From UBA1429 sp964482225 (GTDB lineage Bacteria > Chloroflexota > Anaerolineae > UBA1429), in NCBI GenBank assembly GCA_964482225.1, contig CAYZWT010000011.1:62001-126000 (forward strand): a stretch of 64,000 nucleotides of DNA. Direction: 5' to 3'. Shown piece after piece: positions 1 to 8,706 of the stretch (position 1 is its first letter; every line of letters begins with the position of its first letter). The notes under the pieces were generated by a model. It was given only the letters and a program-made list of their open reading frames with translations. It was not told where the DNA came from and ran no database searches. The position numbers and the translations under genes were made by a program.

Positions 1-462
1 CAGGTCGGCGTTGGCGCCGCGCAGCAGGGGCACAAAGACGCGCTCCTCGCCGTGTTGCTGCCACAGCCCGATGCTCCCAAAGCCGGGCAGCAGCGATAGC
101 CAGTTGAGGGTGAGCACGAACAGGAAAAAGCTGGCCGCCACGGGAAAGTAGGCCCTGGCCAGGGGTCCGGCAAAGCGCTCCACAAAGTCCAGCAGGGCCT
201 CAAAGGCGGTCTGGATAATGTTCTGCAGCGAGCCTGCACTGGGGCTCGCCACCAGGCGCCGGGAGCCAAAATACGCCAGTGCGGCCAGCCCGGCCATGGC
301 CAGCCAGGTGGTAAAGATCGTACTGGTGATGATGAACGGCCCGAACGTCACAATGGGCGCAGCCTCGATCTCGACCGAGACATGGTCCAGCCGCAACGGC
401 GGATACAGGTTGGCCCCAATAACCGCCAGTGCAAACAATACAAACAGCATCTTTTTCAGCAT
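1..462 (-). CDS. atpB: F-type ATP synthase subunit a, N-terminal 154 residues (partial, runs off left edge)
   Basis: Subunit a forms the proton half-channels of the F0 motor in the cytoplasmic membrane. The frame opens with ATG at 462 behind a CCTCCAAGAGG Shine-Dalgarno-like stretch, four bases after the stop of the AtpI-like gene, and is still open at base 1. The translation has a hydrophobic N-terminus (MLKKMLFVLFALAV), a long TM segment around residues 45-65 (TTWLAMAGLAALAYF), the NIIQTAFEALLDFVE helix typical of subunit a, a second TM segment and the loop ending RGANADL, which corresponds to the conserved R-x-x-N-x-D-L of the family. The catalytic Arg of the C-terminal half lies outside the window. 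It differs from the second subunit a at 7368-8036, so this is the start of a separate F-ATPase operon, probably the housekeeping one. Confidence 0.93.
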   Translation of the reverse strand, partial: MLKKMLFVLFALAVIGANLYPPLRLDHVSVEIEAAPIVTFGPFIITSTIFTTWLAMAGLAALAYFGSRRLVASPSAGSLQNIIQTAFEALLDFVERFAGPLARAYFPVAASFFLFVLTLNWLSLLPGFGSIGLWQQHGEERVFVPLLRGANADL

Positions 463-466
463 ACGG

Positions 467-928
467 CTACCTCTTGGAGGCAGGCGAGCGCACCGATTCG
501 GCCAGGTGCAATAGGCCCGCCACACCGACGACCAGCCCGATGACGACCAGGGCCAGGGAAAAGAGCACTCCCGTATCCAGCGCATGATCCAGCCAGAGCC
601 CCAACAGGCGCAGCAGGGCCGGCAGCGCCACCAGCGCCAGGGCCTTGGCCGCCGTCAACAGCCCCGTGGTCGCGTCACGCAGGGTGAACGCGTGTTCCTC
701 TTGCTGCAAGAGATACTGGCGTGAGCGGACGGCGAGGCGAATGATGGCCACCTGTCCCGCGATGACGCCCAACACCAGCAACACGATGGTCGCATAGGGC
801 TTGGTGCCCAACAAGGCGTCCAACTGGCGCCCTGCCCAGAGCCCCAGGAACACCAGACCCGCCGAGGTCAACCCCATCGTGACCCCCAGCTCCGTCGCAA
901 GGCCGGCGATCTGACCGACTCGTTTCAT
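467..928 (-). CDS. AtpI/AtpZ-like F-ATPase assembly protein with two tandem copies of the domain
   Basis: AtpI/AtpZ proteins are small two-helix membrane proteins encoded at the head of F-ATPase operons and linked to c-ring assembly or Mg/Ca transport. The 153-residue product has two similar halves: LGLWAGRQLDALLGTKP followed by a G-rich TM, and later LGLWLDHALDTGVLFS followed by another G-rich TM. Both resemble the G-x-x-L-D-x-x-x-x-T/G signature of AtpZ. I place the start at the ATG at 928, behind GGAGCAAAG; a longer frame opens at 979 but has no ribosome site. The gene lies directly before atpB with a 4-base gap. Its function is inferred from position and motif; the duplication is seen directly. 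Confidence 0.75.
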   Translation of the reverse strand: MKRVGQIAGLATELGVTMGLTSAGLVFLGLWAGRQLDALLGTKPYATIVLLVLGVIAGQVAIIRLAVRSRQYLLQQEEHAFTLRDATTGLLTAAKALALVALPALLRLLGLWLDHALDTGVLFSLALVVIGLVVGVAGLLHLAESVRSPASKR

Positions 929-996
929 CTTTGCTCCAGCACTTGCACCCGTCGCCGGGCGCACAGTGACCAGGCGCAACGCACAACTGACAGAAA

Positions 997-1025
997 ATGA
1001 TATACCCCCGTCTTGTGGGCGTCAA
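997..1025 (-). promoter_or_regulatory. Predicted sigma-70-type promoter for the atpI-atpB operon
   Basis: On the minus strand, TTGACG (1025-1020) and TATCAT (1002-997) are separated by 17 bases, about 70 bases upstream of the start at 928. It lies in the only non-coding gap before the operon. The match is by eye. Confidence 0.55.
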
Positions 1026-1059
1026 AAAGGCGACTATGGGCGTGCTCTATCGGCGCGGG

Positions 1060-2538
<1,479 letters not shown>

Positions 2539-2605
2539 CTGGCGATCCTTTCTTGCGAGGTTGGCGGTGGGGCGCCACACACGCCCGGCCACGAGCGGGC
2601 GGCGC

Positions 2606-3472
2606 CTATAGCTGCTCCATGATGTGGGCGCTCACGCCCTCGACCGTGGCGGGCTCCAGCGGAGGCGCCTCGACCGGACTCTCGCCCCGCCGCAAGAGGG
2701 CCAGGTTCGCCTCGCTTTGCGCCCTCTGCCAGACCCCCACCGTGCAGCCGGGCAGCACTTCCACGGCAACGCCCGCCTCGCGCAGCCGCGTTTCCACCAC
2801 GCCCTGCCGCAAGTCTACTATATGAGCGGGCTCCAGGTCAACGGGCAGGATGACCAAACGGCGGCGCCCCTGCTGGGCCAGGTTGCGCAATACGTCGGGC
2901 GGCGAGGGCTCGCCCCAGAGCAGGGCGGCGCGCACCACGGCGCGCGTTCCCAGGCGCTCCTGCACCTGCACCTCCAGGTCCCCCAGCGCACGCCAGGATG
3001 GCGCCCCGGCGGGCATCCGGCGATAGGCGCTGCGGATGCGCTGGCACAGGTAGGGCCGCAGGAGCCAGTGGGGTCCAGGGCGCTCCTGGCGCAGTCGCTC
3101 GGCCCAGGGCGAGGGGCCCGCATAGCCCTCGGGCTCGGCATTCGCCACCAGCACGACGCCGGGCGCCGTCTCTTGCCCGGGCGGCATCTCGGGCCGCTCA
3201 TATAGCGGCGCCACCGGCTTGCCGAGTTGCTTGGCATTGGCGGCATACGAGATGGCGGCGCTGCCTGCCAGCATCCCCAGGGCGACGAGCCCGCTGCCAA
3301 GCTGCTGCCAGGCGAGCCCTGCTGTGAGCAAGAGCCCGATAGCGGCGCTGGCGATGAGGCGATAACGGTGTTTGCCGATCTCTGCCCAGGGGGCAGACCA
3401 ATAGTTCGCCAGGCCCCAGCCAAAGGCCATGCCACAGGTCAGCAGTACGACGCGGTTCCACATGGTCTGCAT
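2606..3472 (-). CDS. Membrane-anchored protein with a ferrochelatase-like half domain
   Basis: 288 residues. The first 80 hold two or three hydrophobic segments (VVLLTCGMAFGWGLANYW; an A/L/G-rich stretch at about 40-80). The soluble part resembles the N-terminal half of ferrochelatase: PGVVLVANAEPEGY matches the G-V-L-L-x-N-x-G-x-P strand-loop, and ALLWGEPSPPDVLRNLAQQG followed by RRLVILPVDLEP matches the A-M-R-Y-G-x-P-S ... L-P-L-Y-P block. The second half, with the catalytic-histidine region of ferrochelatase (S-x-H-x-x-P), is missing. It begins 67 bases after atpG of the N-ATPase operon, so it is probably cotranscribed with it. A chelatase reaction cannot be claimed; it may be a scaffold or a porphyrin or metal binder. 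The family link is by eye and is the uncertain point. Confidence 0.5.
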   Translation of the reverse strand: MQTMWNRVVLLTCGMAFGWGLANYWSAPWAEIGKHRYRLIASAAIGLLLTAGLAWQQLGSGLVALGMLAGSAAISYAANAKQLGKPVAPLYERPEMPPGQETAPGVVLVANAEPEGYAGPSPWAERLRQERPGPHWLLRPYLCQRIRSAYRRMPAGAPSWRALGDLEVQVQERLGTRAVVRAALLWGEPSPPDVLRNLAQQGRRRLVILPVDLEPAHIVDLRQGVVETRLREAGVAVEVLPGCTVGVWQRAQSEANLALLRRGESPVEAPPLEPATVEGVSAHIMEQL

Positions 3473-3538
3473 GATGGTGTGCTCTCTTGGATCGTGATGG
3501 GGAGGTGGCGCGGTGGTTCTGGCATCGGCGCGTCTCGG

Positions 3539-4450
3539 CTAGTATCGCCCGATCTCGCCGCCGAGAGGCGCTGCCATGCTCTCGGCGCCCGCCGCCAGGT
3601 CTAGCATCTCCATCGTGATGGCGTGCTGTCGCGCCGTGTGGTACTCGAGAGTCAGCTCGGCGATGACGCGCTCCAGGTTGGTACTGGCGGCATCCATGGC
3701 GCGATAGCGCGCCGCCTGCTCGCTGGCCGCCGCCTCCATCACGACCCGGTAGAGGCGGCTCAAGGTCCACTCGTTGACGGCCCTCTCGAACAGGCGCCGG
3801 GGCTCTGTCTCGATAGAGGGCTCGGGCCACGAGGCCTCTTCTCCGGGCAGCATCGAGACATCATTGGGGAGCCAGCGCTCGGCGATGGGCGGTGCGATCA
3901 GCGCCGGCCGATAGGGTGAGTAGACGAGGAATACCGCATCGGCGCGGCCCTCGCGCAAGACCAGGTGCAGTTCCTCGCCCAGCGCGCGCACAAGCTCGAG
4001 CGAGGCAACGCGGGTGACGGGCAGCTCATAGCTCAAATATGGATCGAGGCCCTGCCTGCGGAAATGGGTCGCGGCGCGGGCGCCCAGGGTAGCGATCAGC
4101 ACCTCGTCACTCTGCAGGCGTTGGCGCGCGATCACCTGCTCGGCCCCACGCGCCACCAGGTCATTATAGGCGCCGCACAGCCCACGCTCCGAGGCGATCA
4201 CCAGCATCAAGGGGCGGCGCGGGGTCGTCTCGGCAGGTGCGATCAGCAGGCGCGCCAGATCGCGGCGCGACACATGAGGCAGGGTCGCCGCCATCACCTC
4301 GCCCAGATAGCGGCTATAGCCCTCGCTGCCTTGCCGTCGGCGGAGCGCTTGCCGCCAGCCGCCGGCGGCGATGGTGCGCAACGAGGTGATGATCGGCTCG
4401 ACGCTCTGGATGTTCTCCAGGCGTTCTTTGATGCGCTCGATATCTTCCAT
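3539..4450 (-). CDS. atpG: N-ATPase gamma subunit
   Basis: Central stalk subunit of F1 that couples c-ring rotation to catalysis. The 303-residue product has the N-terminal helix MEDIERIKERLENIQSVEPI, the conserved SERGLCGAYN block at about residue 88, and the long C-terminal helix (RYRAMDAASTNLERVIAELT) matching the R-x-x-A-M-x-x-A-x-x-N signature. Length is near the usual 285-310. It starts one base after the alpha gene stops, so translation is likely coupled, and it is the last ATPase gene of this operon. Confidence 0.93.
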   Translation of the reverse strand: MEDIERIKERLENIQSVEPIITSLRTIAAGGWRQALRRRQGSEGYSRYLGEVMAATLPHVSRRDLARLLIAPAETTPRRPLMLVIASERGLCGAYNDLVARGAEQVIARQRLQSDEVLIATLGARAATHFRRQGLDPYLSYELPVTRVASLELVRALGEELHLVLREGRADAVFLVYSPYRPALIAPPIAERWLPNDVSMLPGEEASWPEPSIETEPRRLFERAVNEWTLSRLYRVVMEAAASEQAARYRAMDAASTNLERVIAELTLEYHTARQHAITMEMLDLAAGAESMAAPLGGEIGRY

Positions 4451-4451
4451 A

Positions 4452-6257
4452 TTACGAAAACTGCTCGGCCATGCCCTCGATGGCCTGGCGCAGCTCCTGC
4501 TCGATGGCAGGCGTCATGTACAGTTCATTCTCGATGGCGCGTATGAGCCCGCGATGTTCCTGCTCCGCATACTGCCACAGCTCCTGCTCAAAGCGCCCGA
4601 TCTCAGAGACGGGCACCTCGTCCAGATAGCCCAGGTCAACGGCCCGCAGGATCAAGACCTGTCGCGCCAGAGGCAGCGGCTGATAGGGCGGCTGGTTGAG
4701 CACCGCGCGCAATCTCTCGCCGCGCACGATCTGTTGGCGGGTGGCCCGGTCAATCTCGGTGCCAAAGCGGCTAAAATGAGCCACCTCTTCGTATTGGGCG
4801 AGGGTCAGGCGGAGCTGCCCGCTGGCCCGCCGCATGATCTGGGTCTGTGCGGCGCCGCCCACACGCGAGACCGACAGGCCCACATCAACACCCGGTTTGA
4901 TGTTCTCATTGAACAACTCGGCGCTGACATAGATCTGCCCGTCGGTGATCGAGATCAAGTTGGTCGGGATATAGGCAGAGATATTGCCGCGCCGCGTCTC
5001 GACGATAGGCAGCGCGGTGATGCTGCCGCCGCCCTCGGCATCGCTCAGCCGGCAGGCGCGCTCTAGCAGACGCGCGTGCAAGTAGAATACGTCGCCGGGA
5101 TAAGCCTCACGGCCCGGCGGCCTGCGCAGCAGCAGCGAGAGTTCGCGATAAGCATCGGCATGCTTGCTCAGGTCGTCATAGATGATCAGCACATCATGGC
5201 CGCGATCCAGAAACGACTCGGCCACCGTGACCCCGGCATAGGGCGCCAGGTACACCAGCGCCGGGGGATCATCGGGCGCCGCCATCATGACGATGGTGTT
5301 GCTCATGGCGCCCGCATCCTCCAGGATGCGCAGCACCTGTAGCACCGAGCTCTTGCGCTGGCCGATGCTGACATAGACGCAGATCACATCCGTATCGCGC
5401 TGGTTGATGATCGTATCCAGGGCGATGGAGGTCTTGCCGGTCTGGCGGTCGCCGATGATCAACTCGCGCTGGCCGCGCCCAATGGGGATGAGGGCATCAA
5501 TCGCCTTGATGCCGGTGTGCAGCGGCGCAGAAACCGGCTGGCGCTCCACGACGCCCGGGGCCTGTCGTTCGATGAAACGGCGCTCGTCCACAAAGATGGC
5601 GCCCTTGTCGTCCAGGGGTTCGCCCATCGGGTTGATAACGCGCCCCAGCAGACGCTCGCCCACCGGCACCATGATGCGCCGCCCGGTGGCCCAGACCGTG
5701 TCTCCGCCCTGGATGCCCGCATCAGGCCCCAGGAGAATGGTATCTATCTGGAGGGTATCCAGGTTCATCACCAGCCCCTGGACGCCGTTGGAAAAGAGCA
5801 CCAGTTCGTCTGTGGTGGCCTGGGGGAGCCCCCAGAGCGAGGCGACGCCATCGCCCACCTGCCGCACCACGCCCACTTCGCGGGCGACCATCCGTACCCG
5901 CGCCGAGCGCCCCTGCTGCTCTACCGATTCCAGCATCTCGGCAATGGATGCTGCCGGGCGGATCCGCAGGCGCTCGATCATGGCGGGGGGCAGGGCTTCG
6001 GTTGCATCGTCGGCTTGGCCCCACAGAACGGGCGCGTCGCCGGGCGCTTGGGGGGCGATCTCCAGATCCTCGGCGCGCAACACCGGACTATCACCCTGAC
6101 AGGTGTTGCCGACAACCTCTAGCAAGAGCTGTAGAGGGCGCATCGCCCCATTCTCCTGCGGCTGTGATCCGGAGAGCCCGTTCACGGCGGCCCCGCCAGC
6201 AGGGTCATCGGCTGCGCTCGGTTCCTGGGGCGAGAGTCCATTGCTGTGCTCATTCAT
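4452..6257 (-). CDS. atpA: N-ATPase alpha subunit with a long N-terminal extension
   Basis: Non-catalytic nucleotide-binding subunit of F1. At 601 residues it is about 100 longer than usual. The family part begins near residue 95 (RPAASIAEMLESVEQQG) and contains the Walker A GDRQTGKTSIA, the Walker B region DVLIIYDDLSKHADAYR and the C-terminal alpha-specific helices. The extra N-terminus is Gly/Ala/Asp/Gln-rich for about 40 residues and then may form helices (MRPLQLLLEVV). In canonical F1 the alpha N-terminus contacts delta/OSCP at the top of the enzyme, so the extension may replace contacts lost because delta is fused to b here; that is inference. The start ATG at 6257 is 8 bases after the b-delta stop. 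Confidence 0.95.
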   Translation of the reverse strand: MNEHSNGLSPQEPSAADDPAGGAAVNGLSGSQPQENGAMRPLQLLLEVVGNTCQGDSPVLRAEDLEIAPQAPGDAPVLWGQADDATEALPPAMIERLRIRPAASIAEMLESVEQQGRSARVRMVAREVGVVRQVGDGVASLWGLPQATTDELVLFSNGVQGLVMNLDTLQIDTILLGPDAGIQGGDTVWATGRRIMVPVGERLLGRVINPMGEPLDDKGAIFVDERRFIERQAPGVVERQPVSAPLHTGIKAIDALIPIGRGQRELIIGDRQTGKTSIALDTIINQRDTDVICVYVSIGQRKSSVLQVLRILEDAGAMSNTIVMMAAPDDPPALVYLAPYAGVTVAESFLDRGHDVLIIYDDLSKHADAYRELSLLLRRPPGREAYPGDVFYLHARLLERACRLSDAEGGGSITALPIVETRRGNISAYIPTNLISITDGQIYVSAELFNENIKPGVDVGLSVSRVGGAAQTQIMRRASGQLRLTLAQYEEVAHFSRFGTEIDRATRQQIVRGERLRAVLNQPPYQPLPLARQVLILRAVDLGYLDEVPVSEIGRFEQELWQYAEQEHRGLIRAIENELYMTPAIEQELRQAIEGMAEQFS

Positions 6258-6265
6258 TACTGTAC

Positions 6266-7036
6266 CTATGCTCCCGCGTGCTGCATCAGATCGGCGCGCA
6301 CGCGCTCTCGAATCCCCAAAAGCTGCTGCCGCACACTGTTGTCAATCAGACGGTCCGCCAGGCGCACCGAGATGCCTGCGATCAGCGCCGGGTTGATGGT
6401 TACCTGTAGCTCGACGCGCTGGTCAATCAGCGACGAGAGCGTGTCGGTCAACGTCTTGGCCTGCTCATCAGAAAGGGCCACCGGGGTCTCGACGCGAGCG
6501 CTGGCCATGCGCCCCGCCATCATGTGGCGATAGACCTCGATCTCGGGCTGGGGGATCTGAAAGATGCTGGCGCAAAAGTTGGTTACCAGGTCATCATGGG
6601 CGCGCCGGGTGGTCACTGCCTGCACCACGTTACCCGCTAGCGCCATGACGGTGTTCAATACCTCGTCATAGTGGCGCGCCAGGATCTCGTCACGCTGCCG
6701 CACCAGGTCGTCGCGCATCTCTTCGCTGATGTGGTCGAGCCGGATGCGGGCCTCTTCGATAATGTGCGCCGCCCGCCGCTCCGCTTCGAGCTCGGCAGCA
6801 TGAATGATCTCTTCTGCCTCTCTCTCGGCCTGGTTGCGGCGGATCTCCCAATCGCGGCGCATGCGCGCGGCCTCCGCCTCCTGGTCTTGGGCGGCCTGGA
6901 GCGTATCACTGAGGGTGCGGCCTCGCTCCGTCAGCTTGGCGCGCAACGGCTTGAACACCAAGTGGTTCAGGATCAGGAGCAGCGCAACAAAGTTGAGAAT
7001 CTGAAAGAGCAGTGTGGGCCAGTCAAATTCGAGCAT
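6266..7036 (-). CDS. atpF: N-ATPase b-delta fusion (peripheral stalk)
   Basis: 256 residues. The N-terminus has one TM helix (FQILNFVALLLILNHLVF), then a long charged coiled coil rich in Arg, Glu and Ala (about 40-150), as in subunit b. The C-terminus (VALSDEQAKTLTDTLSSLID; INPALIAGISVRLADRLIDN; SVRQQL) matches the C-terminal domain of delta/OSCP. No separate delta gene is present. I choose the ATG at 7036 behind GGGAGGGCGCGTGG; a longer frame opening at 7084 would overlap the c-subunit stop. The N-ATPase type is known to lack a separate delta gene and to carry an extended b. Confidence 0.9.
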   Translation of the reverse strand: MLEFDWPTLLFQILNFVALLLILNHLVFKPLRAKLTERGRTLSDTLQAAQDQEAEAARMRRDWEIRRNQAEREAEEIIHAAELEAERRAAHIIEEARIRLDHISEEMRDDLVRQRDEILARHYDEVLNTVMALAGNVVQAVTTRRAHDDLVTNFCASIFQIPQPEIEVYRHMMAGRMASARVETPVALSDEQAKTLTDTLSSLIDQRVELQVTINPALIAGISVRLADRLIDNSVRQQLLGIRERVRADLMQHAGA

Positions 7037-7049
7037 CCACGCGCCCTCC

Positions 7050-7322
7050 CTACAGTCCAAACATCCCGGCGAAAGGATTGGCAAACAGCAGAATCAGGCA
7101 GATCAGAAGGACATAGATGGCGGTGGATTCGAGCAAGGCCAACACCACAAAGAGCAGACCGCGAATCCGATCCGCGACGCTAGGCTGGCGCGCCATGTTG
7201 TCAAAGGCCCGGTTGACGGCCCGGCCCTCCATGATGGCGGCGGTGATCGTGCCGAACACGATGGCCGCGCCTACGACGATGGTGGTTACAATGGCAAACT
7301 GGAGTTGCTGTTCTGGCTGCAT
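7050..7322 (-). CDS. atpE: N-ATPase c subunit (rotor ring)
   Basis: 90-residue two-helix hairpin. The loop is ARQPS and helix 2 carries the ion-binding carboxylate in LALLESTAIYVLL; the E-S-T triplet is the one found in Na+-binding c subunits. Aligned on the ARQP loop, the position of Gln32 in the Ilyobacter c subunit is Glu here (AAIMEGRAV). The G-x-G-x-G packing motif of helix 1 is replaced by T/A residues (GTITAAIMEG). The C-terminus LLFANPF is well conserved. It lies between a and b-delta in the expected order. Ion specificity is inferred only. Confidence 0.93.
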   Translation of the reverse strand: MQPEQQLQFAIVTTIVVGAAIVFGTITAAIMEGRAVNRAFDNMARQPSVADRIRGLLFVVLALLESTAIYVLLICLILLFANPFAGMFGL

Positions 7323-7367
7323 CGAGGCGTTCCTTTCCTTTTCGATGGTCTCGATCTGGGCAGTTGC

Positions 7368-8036
7368 TCAGTCATCAAGCCGCATGGCATCCACGACAAA
7401 GACAACGGTCAACACAGTGAATACGAGGGCCTGCAACAGGCCCGTGATCATGCCCAGCATATTCAGTGGCAAGGGCGCCAATGCGGGCAGGAGCATAAAC
7501 ATAGTGGCGCCGATGATCTCGCCGGCGACGACGTTGCCAAAGAGACGCAGCGCCATCGAGAACATGCGGCTCAGTTGCCCGATGATGTTCAGCGGCAACA
7601 GGATGGCCACCGGCTCGAAGAAACTCAAGAGCTGCGCCTTGAGCCCGCGATGCCGCACGCCGTAATAGTGGGTAGAGCCCAAGGATACCAGCGAGAGGGC
7701 CATAGTGGTATTCAGGTCGCTGGTGGGCGCTTGCAGCAGCGGCAGCACCCCCAACAAGTTGGCCAGCGCAATAAAGCAGATCATGGTCGTCAGATACGAA
7801 ACGGCATCCGGCAGCGCGCGCCCTACCGTGTCGGCGATCAGATTCTCGACATATTCGACCACGTATTCGATGGTCAACTGCCATAGGTCGGGCTCCCACA
7901 CGCGAAAGCGGCGATGCACGATCACAGCCAGCACGCTCAGCATGGCGACGACAAGCCAGGTGGTCAGCAGGGTGGTCGTGATCGCTATGGGGCCGATCTC
8001 GAACACCGTCCGAGGGAACACACTGTCTATGCCCAC
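7368..8036 (-). CDS. atpB: N-ATPase subunit a
   Basis: 222-residue membrane protein forming the ion half-channels. TM segments include TTWLVVAMLSVLAVIV and LLPLNIIGQLSRMFSMALRL; the essential arginine lies in MALRLFGNVVAGE, the family signature. The P-x-x-x-S-D-L-N-T-T segment before TM3 is present. It is shorter than most subunit a proteins (about 230-280), losing mainly N-terminal residues. It is clearly diverged from the copy at 1-462, so the two operons are not recent duplicates. Confidence 0.95.
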   Translation of the reverse strand: MGIDSVFPRTVFEIGPIAITTTLLTTWLVVAMLSVLAVIVHRRFRVWEPDLWQLTIEYVVEYVENLIADTVGRALPDAVSYLTTMICFIALANLLGVLPLLQAPTSDLNTTMALSLVSLGSTHYYGVRHRGLKAQLLSFFEPVAILLPLNIIGQLSRMFSMALRLFGNVVAGEIIGATMFMLLPALAPLPLNMLGMITGLLQALVFTVLTVVFVVDAMRLDD

Positions 8037-8056
8037 AGCCGCACCTTGCCCATCCG

Positions 8057-8341
8057 CTAGCTCAGTTGCATCATGTTACGCCAATGCAGCCATCGGCCGG
8101 CCACCATTCCTACCAGCAGCCCTACGCAAGCCGGCAATCCGGCGTACCCCGCGATGATCGCGGCGGGCGCCCAGAGCAGCACGCGGATGGGCAGGCCCCT
8201 GACGATCTGCTGGCGCGCGCGCGCCCGCTCGCTCGCAGCGCTGCGTTCGAGGGCTCGGCGCAGCAGGTACAGGTGGCCCCAGCCGAACGCGAGGCCTAGC
8301 AGCAAACCCAGCGCAAACCTGGCTACCGTTGCGCCGATCAT
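8057..8341 (-). CDS. atpR: N-ATPase AtpR-like membrane subunit
   Basis: 94 residues with three hydrophobic stretches (RFALGLLLGLAFGWGHLYLL; VLLWAPAAIIAGYAGL; CVGLLVGMVAGRWLHW). The G-L-x-x-G-x-x-F-G-x-x-x-L start and terminal G-x-x-x-G-R-x-L fit the AtpR family that marks N-type ATPases; conserved arginines in or next to the membrane helices (LRR, RGLPIR) are present. Its ATG overlaps the epsilon stop by 4 bases, so no AtpQ-type gene lies between them, unlike the classic DCQRBEFAG order. AtpR is proposed to help c-ring assembly. Confidence 0.75.
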   Translation of the reverse strand: MIGATVARFALGLLLGLAFGWGHLYLLRRALERSAASERARARQQIVRGLPIRVLLWAPAAIIAGYAGLPACVGLLVGMVAGRWLHWRNMMQLS

Positions 8342-8706
8342 GGCTGCTGCAGCTCTTCTACCTCTCTGTCAGAGAGGCGTGTGTGCAGCGTTTCTTCCAT
8401 GCGCGCCGCCAGGGCCTCCAGGTCACGCTCAGGCTGCGGCGAGGTCGCTGTGGCGCCATACATAACAACGCAGTGGGAGCCATCTATACGTAGCACCCCT
8501 GCGCCGATGTGCAACCGCTGCACGACGCCTGCGATAGAGAACTCGAGCTCTCCAGAGCCCGTGCAGGCCACCAGAGGGGCGTGCTCCGGCCACACCCCCA
8601 GGAGCCCGTCCTCCAGAGGAATCTGCGCCCAATCCACAGGGCCATCGTACACGACCTGCTCTGGGGTGATGACCCTCAGCCGTACCGATAAAAGCTCCTC
8701 GCTCAT
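8338..8706 (-). CDS. atpC: N-ATPase epsilon subunit
   Basis: 122 residues. The N-terminal beta-sandwich is recognisable (LRVITPEQVVYDGPVDWAQI; DGLLGVWPEHAPLV). After it comes a short helical tail (QPERDLEALAARMEETLHTR), so the two-helix C-terminal domain used for inhibition in many F1 enzymes may be shortened. It overlaps both neighbours by 4 bases (beta stop and AtpR start), indicating translational coupling. Confidence 0.9.
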   Translation of the reverse strand: MSEELLSVRLRVITPEQVVYDGPVDWAQIPLEDGLLGVWPEHAPLVACTGSGELEFSIAGVVQRLHIGAGVLRIDGSHCVVMYGATATSPQPERDLEALAARMEETLHTRLSDREVEELQQP

